The position numbers were made by a program, and so were the translations under genes. The notes under the pieces were generated by a model. It searched no databases. It had not been told where the DNA came from and saw only the letters and a program-made list of their open reading frames with translations. A DNA stretch of 64,000 nucleotides from Ascaphus truei (Eukaryota; Chordata; Amphibia; Anura; Ascaphidae). Positions within the stretch are counted from its first letter, which is position 1, and each line of letters opens with the position of its first letter. Below are positions 1 through 11,730 of this stretch, piece by piece. Location of the stretch: the NCBI GenBank assembly GCA_036426205.1, contig CM071570.1, positions 55,294,676 through 55,358,675 of the forward strand, in the 5' to 3' direction.

Positions 1-498
1 GGGATTAGCATCGACTAACTCGCCCCCAGCCCCATGTAATAGGAAAAGGCATTACTCTCTATGTCGGTCCGCATCAGTAACCCCTTAAGGCCATGGTAAT
101 CCCATAGGGGGCGGGGGGAGAGGTACATATTCATAGAGCTGTACTTTATCAGATGAGTTATCGGATGAGGTCATATTCATAGACTCTGTCCACTAAAAGG
201 AAAACTCCAGAAACTCCAACAAGGGAACATAGAGCAACTCCAAAATAATTGACTATTTGTCGTAAAATACAGAAACTCTAAGCACATTATATGACTTCAG
301 ACCAATGCATGAAAATACTGTATTACGGCCTGTCCAGAAACAATAGCAAACTCCTAGTGTCAAGATAGTCAAGTGTCCAATATGCTTCAGATGGTTCAAA
401 TGGAAGGCTCGCCAATAGCTGAAATACAAAATAGAACGTTGGTCTCCCATAGGCTGTACTTGGATTATGAATTACTATTGAAGCTGCCAATCCATTCA
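1..498. other. No recognisable feature
   Basis: Plain mixed-composition sequence. Short open frames occur but none has a recognisable product, and I see no terminal repeats or long low-complexity run. Confidence 0.5.
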
Positions 499-555
499 AG
501 AGAATGAATACCTTAACGAGAATGAATACCTTAAAGAGAATGAATTCCTTAAAAG
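499..555. repeat. 18-bp tandem repeat, three units
   Basis: Three consecutive units close to GAGAATGAATACCTTAAA. The third unit carries one substitution. A small minisatellite with no obvious function. Confidence 0.85.
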
Positions 556-2125
556 CGTACTGTGTAATTGTTTCACAAAACAAGATAAGGAGATTGAAGG
601 GTGATCAGAGGCCAGGTATTATATTGCCTTCATAAGTAGGAGAACTAAACAAGTGGAGGGATAAAGGAGGGTGTTTTGGGAGATCCTGTATTCTCACTTT
701 TCATGCCTTTGTAACCAAAAATCTTATCTAGCTTGGAAGAATACTGTAAAAGCCAGAGCAAGAGGTTTCTGATTTCTGGTTTTTAAAAGGGATCACCAAC
801 ATCAAATCAAAGATATTCCTAGAATTTGCTGTTTTTAGAATTTAAAGGGTTGTCTCGTAGAACAGGCAAAAAATTAATAAATAACATAAAATATGCAACA
901 TATTTGTGATTGGATTCTTTGGAAAGATTGAAGCACTTTTAAAGAAAAAAACATTTATTTATTTATTTGTGTTCTAGGGAAAATTAATACCCTTTCATTT
1001 TTAATGCCTGCACTAAAATGCATGGACTTTTTAAGTATGTCCACTTCCATTTTTAGCTCTTAGGCTAATGATATGGTTACTTATCAGAAATAACAGCAAA
1101 ATAGTAGTGGTTGGCACTTTGCCCATATGTATGTGGTTACACAATCAATTTGATCATGACATATTAGGCCAAGATTGTAGAAAACCTCCAGTGTTTTTGG
1201 TTACCATGAAACATGAGATGTAAAAAAATGATTTTATATTACAGGCACCAAAACGCCTTTATTTGACCAATATCACGGCAGTTGGTTCACTTGGGAATAA
1301 ATCGTGTAAGATTCAGTTGCTGGTGTATATACTGCATGAACGTTTTGCATATTGTATTTTAAGTGTATAAAAAAAATTGAAGTAATAAATGAGGTTTCAA
1401 ATAAGATCAAGTGCTGTCCACCTACTGCCCGTGTCACCTCCAAGAGGTTACAATTGACAAATTGAGTCATGCAAGTACTTAAGTCAAGTATCTTAATTAA
1501 AATCAGTTGATCCCAATTGCATGACATTCTTCTAGTAAGTGGTCTTTAGTGGAAAGTGAAGAAAAGCATTTTGGGATAGCTTGTACATTATCTCTCTTCT
1601 GTTGTTCTAACCGATTTTGTTGTGTTTTTGTGCAATTTGATGTCTTAAAAGCCTCCTGGGAAAGATTACCTTGTTTGACAGGTTGGTTGTGGTTCTGTGT
1701 AAATTTGCATTTCATATCTTTTAATGAGATATTGCAAGCTACCCTTCTTCTTGGATACAATAAACTGTCAGTGTTACAAAACTATTTAAAATGTTTTCCT
1801 ATGTGTAATACTCTGACGTAATTTCCGTGAATATAAACAGAGATGCAGGCAAAAGGATTGTATAGACACAAATAATCTGCACTGATATTGGCAGGGAGAC
1901 ATTTTCATATTTTAATACCAAATAAGATTTAGGCAACATGCTTTTCTCTGCTCAGAATCACAACTAGAGGTCAACATTTTGAATTATTGGTGCCTCAACA
2001 TTTTGAGGTTAAAGCTTTAGAAGTAAATGTGTTGAAGGTTACAAAATGAAATGCAAAACTATTTAATACATTTAAAGAATGTATCCTTTTCAATCAAGTG
2101 TTGCCTTTTTAAGAAGAAATAGTTG
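556..2125. other. No recognisable feature
   Basis: AT-rich unique-looking sequence with short A and T runs (for example around 945-965). No repeat family, RNA gene or convincing coding region is visible on either strand. Confidence 0.5.
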
Positions 2126-2404
2126 GGCCGCGCTTACAGTGCTGGCAAAGAGACGTCATCCGTCGCTGTTGTCGCAGCGATTTCTGCCTATAGTGTCAGA
2201 GGCAAGACATGGCGACCAGGGGCGTGACAGGGTCATGGCCGTGAGCGGTTAGCCCCCATTGGCTGAACCGCTCACATGCCCGCTAACGTCACGCTGCGGT
2301 CGCTGAAAAATCAATTTTCATTGACTTCCAGTGATCATGACCAAGCCTACTTAAGTAAACTTGTTTTGACGCAACGCCGCATCGCAAGGTCTATAAGCGC
2401 GGCC
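2126..2404. mobile_element. Small TIR element (MITE-like), about 280 bp
   Basis: The left end reads GGCCGCGCTTACAG and the right end is its near inverse (CTATAAGCGCGGCC), giving about 14 bp of terminal inverted repeat. The interior is CpG-rich with internal dyads, including an inverted repeat around AGCGGTTAGCC...GGCTGAACCGCT near 2245-2272. There is no coding capacity. The superfamily cannot be assigned because the target duplication is not clear; the right end overlaps the next element's target site. Confidence 0.55.
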
Positions 2405-2410
2405 TTAGGC

Positions 2411-2919
2411 TAAGGTCCTGCTGCCTCAGACCATGCGCCCGCACTGCAGACAGGCGGCGCGTGGAGAGGCACTTGACCGCTATATGCGGTCTGTAGGGAG
2501 AGGGAACAGGAGGGCGGCGTGGTTTGACGGTCAAAAACTTTGCCAGGTCTGAGATGAGACCATGAGACCGTAGTGCTGTGGTGCCGTGGTGCCGTGGTGC
2601 CGTCCCCCCCCCCCACCACCCCACACACAACACATACATACACATACATACATATACACACACACACTTTTGCTCCGCAGCTCCTTCCCTGCTCCCCTCC
2701 CAAGCCGTCTCCCTTCCGTAGCTCCTTCCCTCATTGGCTGAGTGCCACACCACGTGACGCGTCAGAGCTGCAAATCACTAGGAGCTTGCAGCATCGGCCG
2801 GCTGACGCATCACAGCACGCAGTCAGCCACGTCGGAAGGTGCCAGCGGGGACCTCCAGACTGGAGGAAAGGGGCTGGTGGCCCGCTGCTGCGCGGGCCGC
2901 CGGACGCAGCGGGACCAAA
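2411..2919. mobile_element. Non-autonomous TIR element with 9-bp target duplication
   Basis: The sequence is bounded by the identical 9-mer GCCTTAGGC at 2402-2410 and 2920-2928. Just inside, the left end TAAGGTCCTGCTGC matches the inverse of the right end (GCAGCGGGACCAAA) with a few changes. The interior is GC-rich with a CA-type microsatellite near 2615-2670 and no transposase. A 9-bp duplication fits Mutator-like elements, but the 9-mer is itself palindromic, so the exact boundary and superfamily are uncertain. Confidence 0.6.
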
Positions 2920-2928
2920 GCCTTAGGC

Positions 2929-3754
2929 TTGTAGAAATACAGTCTGTAACCACACATGTCACAAGTGCTATCAATATAATTTCTTGTAGTATCCTCTCTG
3001 TAATTCTATCCCTATATTTGACTTCTCGCAGGCAATAGATAACTCCACTATCCTCCTGATACAACAAGCCACATGTCTAGGTGTCATTCTTGACTTCTCC
3101 CTCTCCTATTTACAACACAACCAGTAGCTCACCTGCTACTTCTATCTCAGAAACATTGCTAAAATATGCCCTTCACTCACCACACAATCCATCAACATTC
3201 AATCTCATGCAGGTTTAGTATGCCGTCTAGACTACTGTAACTTGCCCCTAGCCGGTCCCCCTTCCAGTCTATCCTAAATGCTACCAGGCTGGTTGACCTC
3301 ACCAGCTATTCTACATCTGCTGATTCACTGTGAAAATCTTTACACTGGCCACCCATACACAGCAGAATTCAAGTTTCTAGTTCTCACTTGCAAAGCTCTA
3401 CATGAAACAATCCCATCTACATTTTCAGTCTAATACACAAGTACTCTCCCCCACACACTCCCTGCTCAGCTCATTACTTAAAGCTCTCCTACTTCCTGAT
3501 TAATTTCCCTTATTCCCACCTCCAGGTCTGCACCCCACATGTGGAACTCCTTACCTCTTCCATCAGACTCTCCTTCACCATTCACTTTCAAAGTTCCCTC
3601 AAAACCCAACTCTTTGAAGATGCCTAATGAGCACTCTCCTGACACGCCTACAGTTAATACCATGCTGAGTGGCCCTATAGCCCTAACTACCCTTGTGTCA
3701 TCCCATTTATTATCAGAACAGCACCCTCATTACCTATTTCATTATGTTTTAAAT
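2929..3754 (+). pseudogene. L2-like LINE, decayed ORF2 C-terminal region (5' of hAT insertion)
   Basis: Translated in shifting plus-strand frames, this stretch shows the order of motifs typical of the end of L2/CR1-clade reverse transcriptase ORFs. They are LGVILD near 3080, RNIAKI near 3150, a CRLDYCN-type motif near 3220-3240, a degraded LHWLP region near 3340, TCKALHE near 3390, and a WNSLPLP motif near 3540. Stops and frameshifts are frequent, so it is dead. The 3' end of the same LINE resumes after the hAT-type insertion, at 5192. The first 130 bp are assigned to the LINE only by continuity. Confidence 0.7.
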
Positions 3755-5191
3755 CAGGCCTGCACAACTCGTAAAGTGAGAAGGGCCGAATTGCTCCAAG
3801 GAAAAAAAAATTGGGCCGCACGGGTAAAATCATCATTATCATCATCTCTCCTCCAGCACCTCTCATCATCATCATCATCATCATCATATCTCCCCCAGCA
3901 CCCTTCATCATCACCCTCATATCTCCCCCAGAACCCCTCACTATCAACCTTTGCGATACTCCCCATCTATCTCTCATACCCCCATCTCTCCCCCTCACCC
4001 ACACACATAATACTCCCCCTCCACACAATACCCCCTGCACACCACACACAGCCCCACCACACCGCACGGCACAGCCCGCGCCCACCGGGCACAGCACAGC
4101 TCTATCCCCCCTTGCACATAACATCCCCCCTCTCCACCTTCGACATTAATCCCTCTCCCCCTCGTACCTCACATCCACTCCCCCCCCGTGCACATTCACA
4201 TCACTCTCCCCCCTTGGGTGAATGAAGGTTGGGTGGTGGGAGACAGTGACTGGGGTTGGTGACAGGGAGACCGTGACGGGTGTGGTGAACAGTGACGGGT
4301 GCGGGACAGTGCAGTGACCTGCGGGGTGGGTGGGGGACCAGGACTAAACAGTCACTGGATGGGTGGGGAGACGTGCCTAACAGTGACTGCGTGGGGTGGG
4401 GCTGACAGTGACGAACAGTGACTGCAGTGTGGAGACGGTGGGGGACCGTGAACAAAGTTGATTTGCGTGGACGACAGTGAAGGGGTGACTGAGAAAGTGA
4501 ATGGGTGGGTGCGAAAGTGACTGGCGTGGGTGAGGTGACGGGAATGGGTGACGGGATAGGAAAGGGGACGGGGGGGGTGACCGTGAAAGTGGGATGGAGT
4601 TGGGTGGGGGACCAAGGGGGAGAAAGGGACTGGGGGGTTGACAGTGACTACCTTGACACGAGAGTGGGTGCAGCTTGCCGCCGGACGCTTCCCCTACATG
4701 CCCCCGATTATCCCTGCGGGCAGCTGCACGGGAAAGGAGGTCGGCGTGGCGGGAGAGGGCTCGGGGGGGGGGACGGAACGGGGAGGTGGAGGCTAGGGGA
4801 GGGGGAGGGGGCACGGAAAGGAGTGCTCCGGGGGGGGTAGGGGACGCGGAGGGAAGCTGGGCGGGGAAGGGAGAGGAGAGAAAGAAGGCCGCAGGAGGAG
4901 ATGAAGTAACTTTAATTTTACTTGTTTCCCCGCTAAGTTCCCAAGCTTGGTAGTGGGGGTGGGAGAGACGAGGGAGCTGGTGAGGGGGGGAGAAGACAGC
5001 AAGAGGAGAGAAACACTAAGGAACAAGGGTACGAGCGGGGGGGCGGAGGGGGGGGGGGGGGGGGGGAGCGGGCCCTGCACATGCGCGCGGGGAATCGACG
5101 CCATTTTGTTTGAACTTTTTTTTTCAATTTCATTAATTAATTAATTGTCGCCCTGCTGGAGTCACCGCGGGCCGTATGTTGTGCAGGCCTG
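3755..5191. mobile_element. hAT-type non-autonomous transposon inside an L2 LINE
   Basis: The element begins CAGGCCTGCACAAC and ends with its inverse (GTTGTGCAGGCCTG). It is flanked by a perfect 8-bp target duplication, TTTTAAAT, at 3747-3754 and 5192-5199. An 8-bp duplication and CAGG ends are the hAT hallmark. The 1.44-kb interior carries no transposase. It has CAT-trinucleotide and C-rich minisatellite in 3838-4215, a GTGACGGG-type G-rich minisatellite in 4215-4650, and a poly-G tract near 5037-5066. Long open frames across it (for example 3539-4225) come from low-complexity sequence and are not genes. Confidence 0.9.
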
Positions 5192-5280
5192 TTTTAAATT
5201 GTACGGATTTTATGTTTTCATCTTGTCCTTACCCCACATTGTACTGCGCTGCATAATATGTTGGTGACATAAATAAATGG
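5192..5280 (+). repeat. L2-like LINE 3' end (3' of hAT insertion)
   Basis: Sequence picks up directly from the LINE at 3754. It contains the terminal module ACTGCGCTGCATAATATG followed by TTGGTGACATAAATAAATGG and a short TAATA-type tail. The same terminal module is seen in inverse orientation at 23610-23660 in the second LINE copy, which supports one family. Confidence 0.7.
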
Positions 5281-5402
5281 TAATATTAATAAAATCACAG
5301 ACCTCGTTTTAACTTTTAGCTCAATGGGAAGTTCAACTCTGTGGTTGCTTTAACCCTATTAAATAATAGGAAATAGGAGTTGTTTTAATTTACATCAAAT
5401 TC

Positions 5403-5610
5403 ATTTCTTCGTCCTTCCTACCAACCAATTAGATTGTAAGCTCTTCGGAGCAGGGACTCCCTTTCCAAAATGTTACTGTAATGTCTGAAGCACTTCTCCC
5501 CTTTATGTGTTATTTATATTATTTGTTATCTATATGATTGTCACGTGTATTACTGCTGTGAAGCGCTATGCACATTAATGGCGCTTTATAAATAAAGATA
5601 TAATACAATT
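5403..5610 (+). repeat. Dispersed repeat: LINE/SINE 3' end, copy 1
   Basis: Contains TTAGATTGTAAGCTCTTCGG, then GCAGGGACTCCCTTTCC, and ends in GGCGCTTTATAAATAAAGAT. The same string of modules recurs at 8568-8748. This is a common vertebrate retroelement 3'-end signature. It is non-coding. Confidence 0.75.
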
Positions 5611-7412
5611 TCAGCAAATTGTTTCATTAACTTTCGCGTTGCAGGTGCTTGTCAGCGACAGGGGTTCTATATTTCATAGGTAGCCATGTTACTGTATTTG
5701 TAATGTTACATTTATCACAATTCACTTCAGTATAAATGACAGAAATAAGGCAAATGTGTCCTAAGCGATGCCAATAACCCAACAAAGTTGCTTCCTCCAA
5801 ATTAGTTAGGCAGCATAACAAACCTGGTACTGATTGTCATGTGTAGGTGTCTTCTGTCGTGCACTCAGGAGTGAGCTAGCAAAGAGTCGTATATTTTATA
5901 CTTGCTTGTCATGGGGGGATCTATAATCCGGAGTTCATGGATTAGGCACTTAGTTCAGCTCCTGGAGGTAAGGTAAAGTTGTCTTACTTCCTGATTTGAA
6001 CCTCCAATTCAGTAGTGCAGGTAATGGCCGTGGCAGCAATGTGTGCGGTGTCTAGCTCGTGACGGCGATAGGGATCTCCCGCAACCCCCTCGATCGTGTG
6101 CTTCCTGGATTGCACAGTCTCCTTGAGGAGAAAGCGCCTCTTAGGCGGGAAACGCGTGGAAGGTTTTTCTTGGAGATTGCCGCCCTTTGTATGTCCTAAT
6201 AAAGCAGTTTTGTGATTTTCCACTTACCCGGGTGCCATTCGAATTTAGAAGCTGTCGGTCTTGTTGCTGCTCCGGATTTTTTAGTTTCGTTGTTCACTGG
6301 TACTGATTGTAGCCTGCGACGTGCCCACCTTTTTTATAAAAAAAAAGCTGAATGCACTTTGGAAGCATCTAAAATGAATGCACATGTACAGCTGTAGCAG
6401 GCATTAATGCACCGGTTGCCCTGTTGTTTTGTGCGCGTGTCTGATGCTAGTATGGCTCCTGCTGGCGCTTTGTGTCCCCCGCTGCCATGCGCGCCAGCGG
6501 AAACAATAACAGATGCCAAATCTGTATTGTTGGATTAAATATATGTTTGAGCAATAATGTTTCCAGTTATTTCGTTTACATTTTCAGTGCTAAAGGATTT
6601 GTAACATTTTAATGTTCAGTGCTATGTTCTTTTGTGGGGGGAAGGGCAGAGTTCCTACCAAATAAAAAGCCCCCAGTGACTCTCTTTTGTTTACTAGCAC
6701 TTAAGGTATTTTCCTATTTAGTGTTTCCCATAAGCTTTGACACCTGACTGCTCTTTTAGCCACAAGCATGCTCCCTGAAGATAAGGCATATCAGTATAAC
6801 TTCCCCATGAAGGTGCAGTGGCAATCTGCTTTCTATTTGAGTAGCAATTGAGTGAGAGCACAAACTTGTAACACATTCTCTATCAATATTAATGGCTGTT
6901 TCATAATTAAAGAAATGTTTAATAGTTTTGGAAATTCAAGAACAAAATCACAGAATTCCCAGTATAACACATATGTATTTTGTTAGGGGCTAGTTATGAG
7001 CTCATTAATAACTAAGGAAGGAATTTGCTGACATTTCAAATTAGTAGAGATCTGAAAAGGAACATGAACTAATACGATTGCTGAATATATCTAGATCCAA
7101 AACATTGTTGGGGTTGTCTAAAAAACGTGAGAGCGGGGCCTTGACATCACATCCTGTGCTCTATAATAACCTTTAAACACAGAGGGGTATAAAATTGTGA
7201 CATGAACATTTCTCAATTTTGTTATAACTAAATTGGCAAGTTTTTTCGACTTGTCGCAGAAAAGTGTCAGAATTAAATTATCACTTTTGATACAAATACC
7301 ATACATTCATACACCATTCATCTAGTAAAACAAAACCGAGAGGAGATAATGTTTGTGTTTTTAATTCAGACTCACAGTGACTATGTCTTGAAAAATTTAT
7401 TTATCTAGCACT
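5611..7412. other. Mostly featureless; contains a degenerate GAAACGCGT repeat motif
   Basis: Largely AT-rich unique-looking DNA. Around 6120-6165 is a stem CGCC...GGCG followed by GGAAACGCGTGG. This resembles the hammerhead-like module found elsewhere in the window, but its upstream core is degenerate (CTTGAGGAGA instead of CTGATGA) and G stands where the cleavage base should be. Confidence 0.45.
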
Positions 7413-7578
7413 GTAGTAACAAACGAGGTGGTACGATACCTTTTATTGGACCAACAAGTAGTTGAAATGTTACAAGTCCTTCAACCCTAATAGGTTCGAA
7501 AGCTTGTAACATGTCAACTACTTGTTGTTCCAATAAAAGGTATCATACCACCTCCTCCCTCTCCCTCCTTTGTTACTA
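7413..7578. mobile_element. Hairpin (foldback) element, about 165 bp
   Basis: The left arm (7413-7478) carries TACGATACCTTTTATTGGAC and GTAGTTGAAATGTTACAAG. The right arm (7501-7577) is its inverse, with CTTGTAACATGTCAACTAC then CCAATAAAAGGTATCATACC. The loop contains GGTTCGAAAGCTTG. A single-arm relative lies at 20487-20570. It is non-coding; its superfamily is not identifiable by eye. Confidence 0.8.
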
Positions 7579-8567
7579 CATGGAAGAAAGGACCAACAGG
7601 GATATCCACCCATCTTTGTATCTAGCACTGTCAGAACCTTTTTGTCACACAGATGGGAGAATTAAAAAAATGTAATTGGTGGAGACCAACACTAAAAGTG
7701 GTTCTATATAGCAGAAGCGATGGCAGTGTGCTAAAAGCTTAATACACATCTGTCTAATAACAGAGGTCAGTGCAGCAACCGAAAACTACAGTGTTACTAA
7801 CTTAATTAGCAGCATTCCAATTTGTATGGAAATTGCTTCCCAAACTTCACAATTTATTTACTTTGCAATACATTACACACACAAAAGGAGTTACATTTCC
7901 ATAATGGACTTCATTTGTTTTCTAATTGTTTTAGTACCTCTATTTCCTGATCTTTAGTATGATTAGGCAGTCTGATATTTTTGATAGTTACTCTTTGAAA
8001 TCACCACTGTCTCTGTGGCCAGCCCCCCTAGGTAGATTCCTTTGGACTGGACCAAGCATTGTAGAACCTGCCCAGCAAGACAATGACATCCTGTGAACTG
8101 GGTTAAATGACTGTGAAGGTGTGGAAAAATAAACGTCTAAACCCCAGGAGTCCTGTCTGTGTCTCGGTTTTGGTGTGAAACTCTTTCTCTGGAGTGTGAA
8201 GAGAAAACATGAAGTTGGGATACATCATATAAAATAGCTGGGGCTACCTTGTTGAGTGATGAGTGGGGACAGGATATGTCACCAGTTTACTGCTTGCTAA
8301 GAGAAGAAGTGGCTGTTTATTTATTTACTCAGCTCACTCCAATGGCTCAACTGAGCATATGTTATTCTATTTAACCTCAGAACTGAATGGAACTCTGTTT
8401 GTTCCCTGGCTTTACTTTGTTTCACATTCTGAATGACCTTATAGGCTTTTTCCAGCCTCTTAAATTATGATTAGAGCCACAGTTTAATAAAATATCATCA
8501 AGATATACTATACAACTCATACATGGTTCTTGCAGACGCACTTACCAGAACAGCCTCCTACTGTCTC
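7579..8567. other. No firm feature; possible LTR-like fragment near 8030-8210
   Basis: Mostly plain AT-rich sequence. At 8120-8210 an AATAAA signal is followed by a T/G-rich stretch, which could be the R-U5 part of an old LTR, but no second LTR or primer-binding site is visible. Confidence 0.25.
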
Positions 8568-8748
8568 TGTACGTTCCTCCTACTTACCACTTAGATTGTA
8601 AGCTCTTTGGGGCAGGGACTCCTTTTCCTAATGTTACTTTTATGTCTGAAGCGGTTCTTCCCATTATGTGTTATATATTATTATATATATTATTATGTCA
8701 CATGTTTTACTGCTGTGAAGAGCTATATAAATAAAGATATACATACTT
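8568..8748 (+). repeat. Dispersed repeat: LINE/SINE 3' end, copy 2
   Basis: Carries TTAGATTGTAAGCTCTTTGG, GCAGGGACTCC, an AT-rich spacer, CTGCTGTGAAGAGC and TATATAAATAAAGATA, in the same order as the copy at 5403-5610. Confidence 0.75.
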
Positions 8749-10498
8749 ACAAGATCATTTAAATATAATAAAACAATATACTAAATTGAAAGCATTCCAT
8801 GTTTTCATGCAGTCTTACTATAAATGTGTAAATTTTTCCTCAAACCACAACTCTATCCTGAAATGCAGAATTAGATACTGTATGTTTTAAAGATATTTTG
8901 GTGGTGTTATCAGTCTCTTGGTAGTATTATATCAATTTAATAATAAATAGACCAGTAACTATGTATTTTCTCTTTAACTCATGAACCTTAAATTTTACTA
9001 AAGTTTTAAAAAAACAAATGTTTCCCCTGATAACCATATTAAGAAATGTATCAGGTAAGTACATTTGTTGTGATAGATATCTGTTCTAGGAGAAAACACA
9101 TAACTGACTGCATTCATTAATTTGAAAACTTTTATAAATCAATAATGTAAATAAATACATTTAAAAAAAAGTAATTCTGAAGGTATTCAGTAAGTGTTTA
9201 AAAAAAGGGATTGAGGAGGAAAGTGTAAACACAGCTACAGATTGACGAATGTGTCAGCACTTGTTTTGAGGGTTTTGTTGTTGAATTTTTGAAAAAATGT
9301 GAACATTTTCAAATATTTAAAAAAAAATAAGCTTAAAAATGAGTTAAATTGTCCAACTTTGTCAGTTTATTTGATTTAGTGAATTGGTTTTTTTTTCTCG
9401 AGTTTTTCAAATAGTTGAGATCATTTTCAGGTTTTTTTTTACTACTTTAAAAAAAATAAAAAAATTAGCAGCAGTTGTGATTTCATTAATATTTTAACAT
9501 GTGAAATCAGACTTTCCCTGTGTTTATAAATGGGCACATTTTTCACCCAAGTTTGAGGAAGGGGGGGGTGCAGCTCTCCCAATTACATTGGGACATCTTA
9601 AACGGCGTGTAATTTGCTGTCCGTCCATAAGATATAAATGACGGCTGAGTGACAATACCACCATAATAAAACATTTCAATCATGTCTTATCGCCGTTTCT
9701 TGTTATCGCGAAATAAGAATCGGTGTATATTGCCCAACTCCTAGATGTTCCTATGATTCACAGATGTGGCATCGAAGTCTCAATGTTTAGTCAATTCTAG
9801 TTAACTTAGATGCCGTTTGTGATGCTTTTTAATGGTGAAATAAGAACGTTTGTTACATATACTGTAGAAAAAAAATAAAAGGTTCGGTTTTGAAAGCTTT
9901 GCACACAATAGGACACGAATGAAAACTACTCTTGTTTGTCTATTAAGTTAGCACAGACTGTGACGAGTCTACACTTCTCCATGACCATTATGAATACAAG
10001 AACTTTCTGTAATATTTCTGCTAATGTGAATTGCCTCATTGTATTTCACGGTTAACTCTCAGAAGTGCAGTGAGAAAGCAATTCTATTTGATTTCCCACA
10101 GTAGCACTGAGAGTCAATTCCTATTCGCGTCAATTACTGGTTTATATTTGATACTCCTTTTATTGGCCATAAGATGTGATATATGCCTCTCAGAAAATAA
10201 TATTGTTTTATTTGTAAAAACTAATTGTTTGAGGTGACGTCATGTAGCAAAGCACTTTTAAGCCATTACTAGCCTTGTCTGTTGATCTAATTGGGAGATC
10301 TATTGAGACTGGGAAGAATTTTAAAAGTTACAGTACTTTTGGGTTCCAGACCAACTCGTATAAGATTCAGGAGAAGGAGATTGGGCTGATTAAGACCCTT
10401 AAGAATAACATCCCTGAGACAATTAGACATACTACTCTGTGTGTTCCCCCCTCTCCCCTTTTTTCTCCTTTCTTGTGTGCCTAGGTCAATTTCTACAT

Positions 10499-10500
<2 letters not shown>
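8749..10500. other. AT-rich sequence without recognisable genes
   Basis: AT-rich, with A/T homopolymers at 9150-9470. I see no coding region, RNA gene or clear transposon boundary. A possible unclassified short repeat spans about 9590-9800. Confidence 0.4.

Positions 10501-10501
<1 letters not shown>

Positions 10502-10545
<44 letters not shown>
10502..10545. repeat. (TA)n microsatellite
   Basis: Uninterrupted TA dinucleotides directly abutting the left end of the following foldback element, suggesting that element inserted into or beside a TA tract. Confidence 0.9.
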
Positions 10546-10551
<6 letters not shown>

Positions 10552-11383
10552 AAAAGAGAAAAAAACAGGCGCACACCTAGTGCATTAAAGTTATAAAACA
10601 TGGATCTTTTGGAAACATTAAAAAACAGACAAATGCACCATCACAAATCACAACGGAAATAACAGCAGTTTAGAGATTGGCCTCATAAGCCTCCGTAGCG
10701 TCTGGAACAGCAATCGAGTCTTCTCCTACACACGTGTGGCGCATCTCCTTCCGGAAATGACGTCCTCCCGGAGTTGTCCTGTGCTATAACCTTTCCATAT
10801 ATAATTTAGTAATAAGGAAACACCACTATCTTGAAAGGTTCAAATGTAATCAACGCTTTAATAGGTATCTTTCAATATATGCAAATTAACTTGTCTATAA
10901 GTATGTGGGGTTACAGCCAATGGGTATCCCCTGATGAAGTCATCCTTGATGACGAAACGCGTAGGCGTGGCGAGACGGGAGGACGGGAGGCCACTTTCCA
11001 CTGAATCAGTGCACTTGCGGATGCAATATTGAGAGCGGCAAGCCAGATCAAAGGATGCGGCAGATCTCTCACTATTCCTGGTGGTAGCAGCACAGAAAGA
11101 ATAGGCGAAGTCTGAGGCTCCCCGGAGGGATTTCCCTGTTGCGGGGTCACACGCCGAAGAAGACGTCATTTCCGTGAGGAAGGAGACGCTGCGCAAACAG
11201 TGTGAGGAATAAGACGTCGAGTTGCTGTCAGACGCTTACCAGGAGGCTATGAGGGCCAATCTATAACTGCTTGGTTATTCCGTTTGATTTGTGAGTGGGC
11301 ATTGCCTGTTTTTTAATTTCCATAAAATCATTTTTTACTTTAATGCACTAGGTGCGCCTGTTTTTTTCTCTTTTCTCTCATAG
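10544..11383. mobile_element. Foldback element with about 220-bp inverted arms
   Basis: The left arm (10544-10765) begins TATGAGAGAAAAAGAG and includes CAGGCGCACACCTAGTGCAT. The right arm (11165-11383) is the inverse with scattered changes, including ATGCACTAGGTGCGCCTG and ending CTTTTCTCTCATA. The centre is CpG-rich and contains a hammerhead-like core at 10931-10963. No transposase is encoded; minus-strand open frames at 10858-11196 are unrecognised and probably incidental. Confidence 0.85.
10931..10963 (+). ncRNA. Hammerhead-ribozyme-like core in foldback element
   Basis: CTGATGA at 10931-10937 is followed by a perfect 6-bp stem, GTCATC (10939-10944) with GATGAC (10948-10953) over a CTT loop. 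GAAAC follows at 10954-10958, then GC, then GTA at 10961-10963. This is the hammerhead order CUGANGA, stem II, GAAA, short stem III, NUH. Departures are an extra A (10938) before stem II and an imperfect stem I (only two clean pairs next to the core). Activity is therefore doubtful; it may be a decayed copy. Confidence 0.45.
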
Positions 11384-11730
11384 GTATTCATCGAGGGAGT
11401 TTTGATGCCCTTTCAAAACGGGCTGCCTGTTACCTGGTTTGCAATTCATTGGAACGGGACTCTATGGTTTTATAAGGTTTTTGTTTTGTATCCTACCTTA
11501 GATTTTTAACATTATTGTTATATATTTTTCAATATACTTTTTAAAATATTTTTTACAGCATTGTTTTCATTAAGATACTTTATGATTATATGCATATACT
11601 TAGCAACATAGGATCCATTTTTTATATCATCACCCCCCCCTCAGCACCCCATTGGTGTATCAACACACAGTACATACTTACTCACAGTTAGCAGTTTCCA
11701 TAATAGGCGTCCTTAATATTTTTGTGTTTG
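11384..11730. other. No recognisable feature
   Basis: T-rich sequence with no clear repeat boundary or coding region; a short poly-C run lies at 11632-11640. Confidence 0.4.

Noticed and set aside
3539..4225. 228-codon plus-strand open frame
   Set aside because: It runs from the LINE tail into CAT and C-rich minisatellite inside the hAT-type element; the Ser/Pro/His-rich translation reflects repeat composition.
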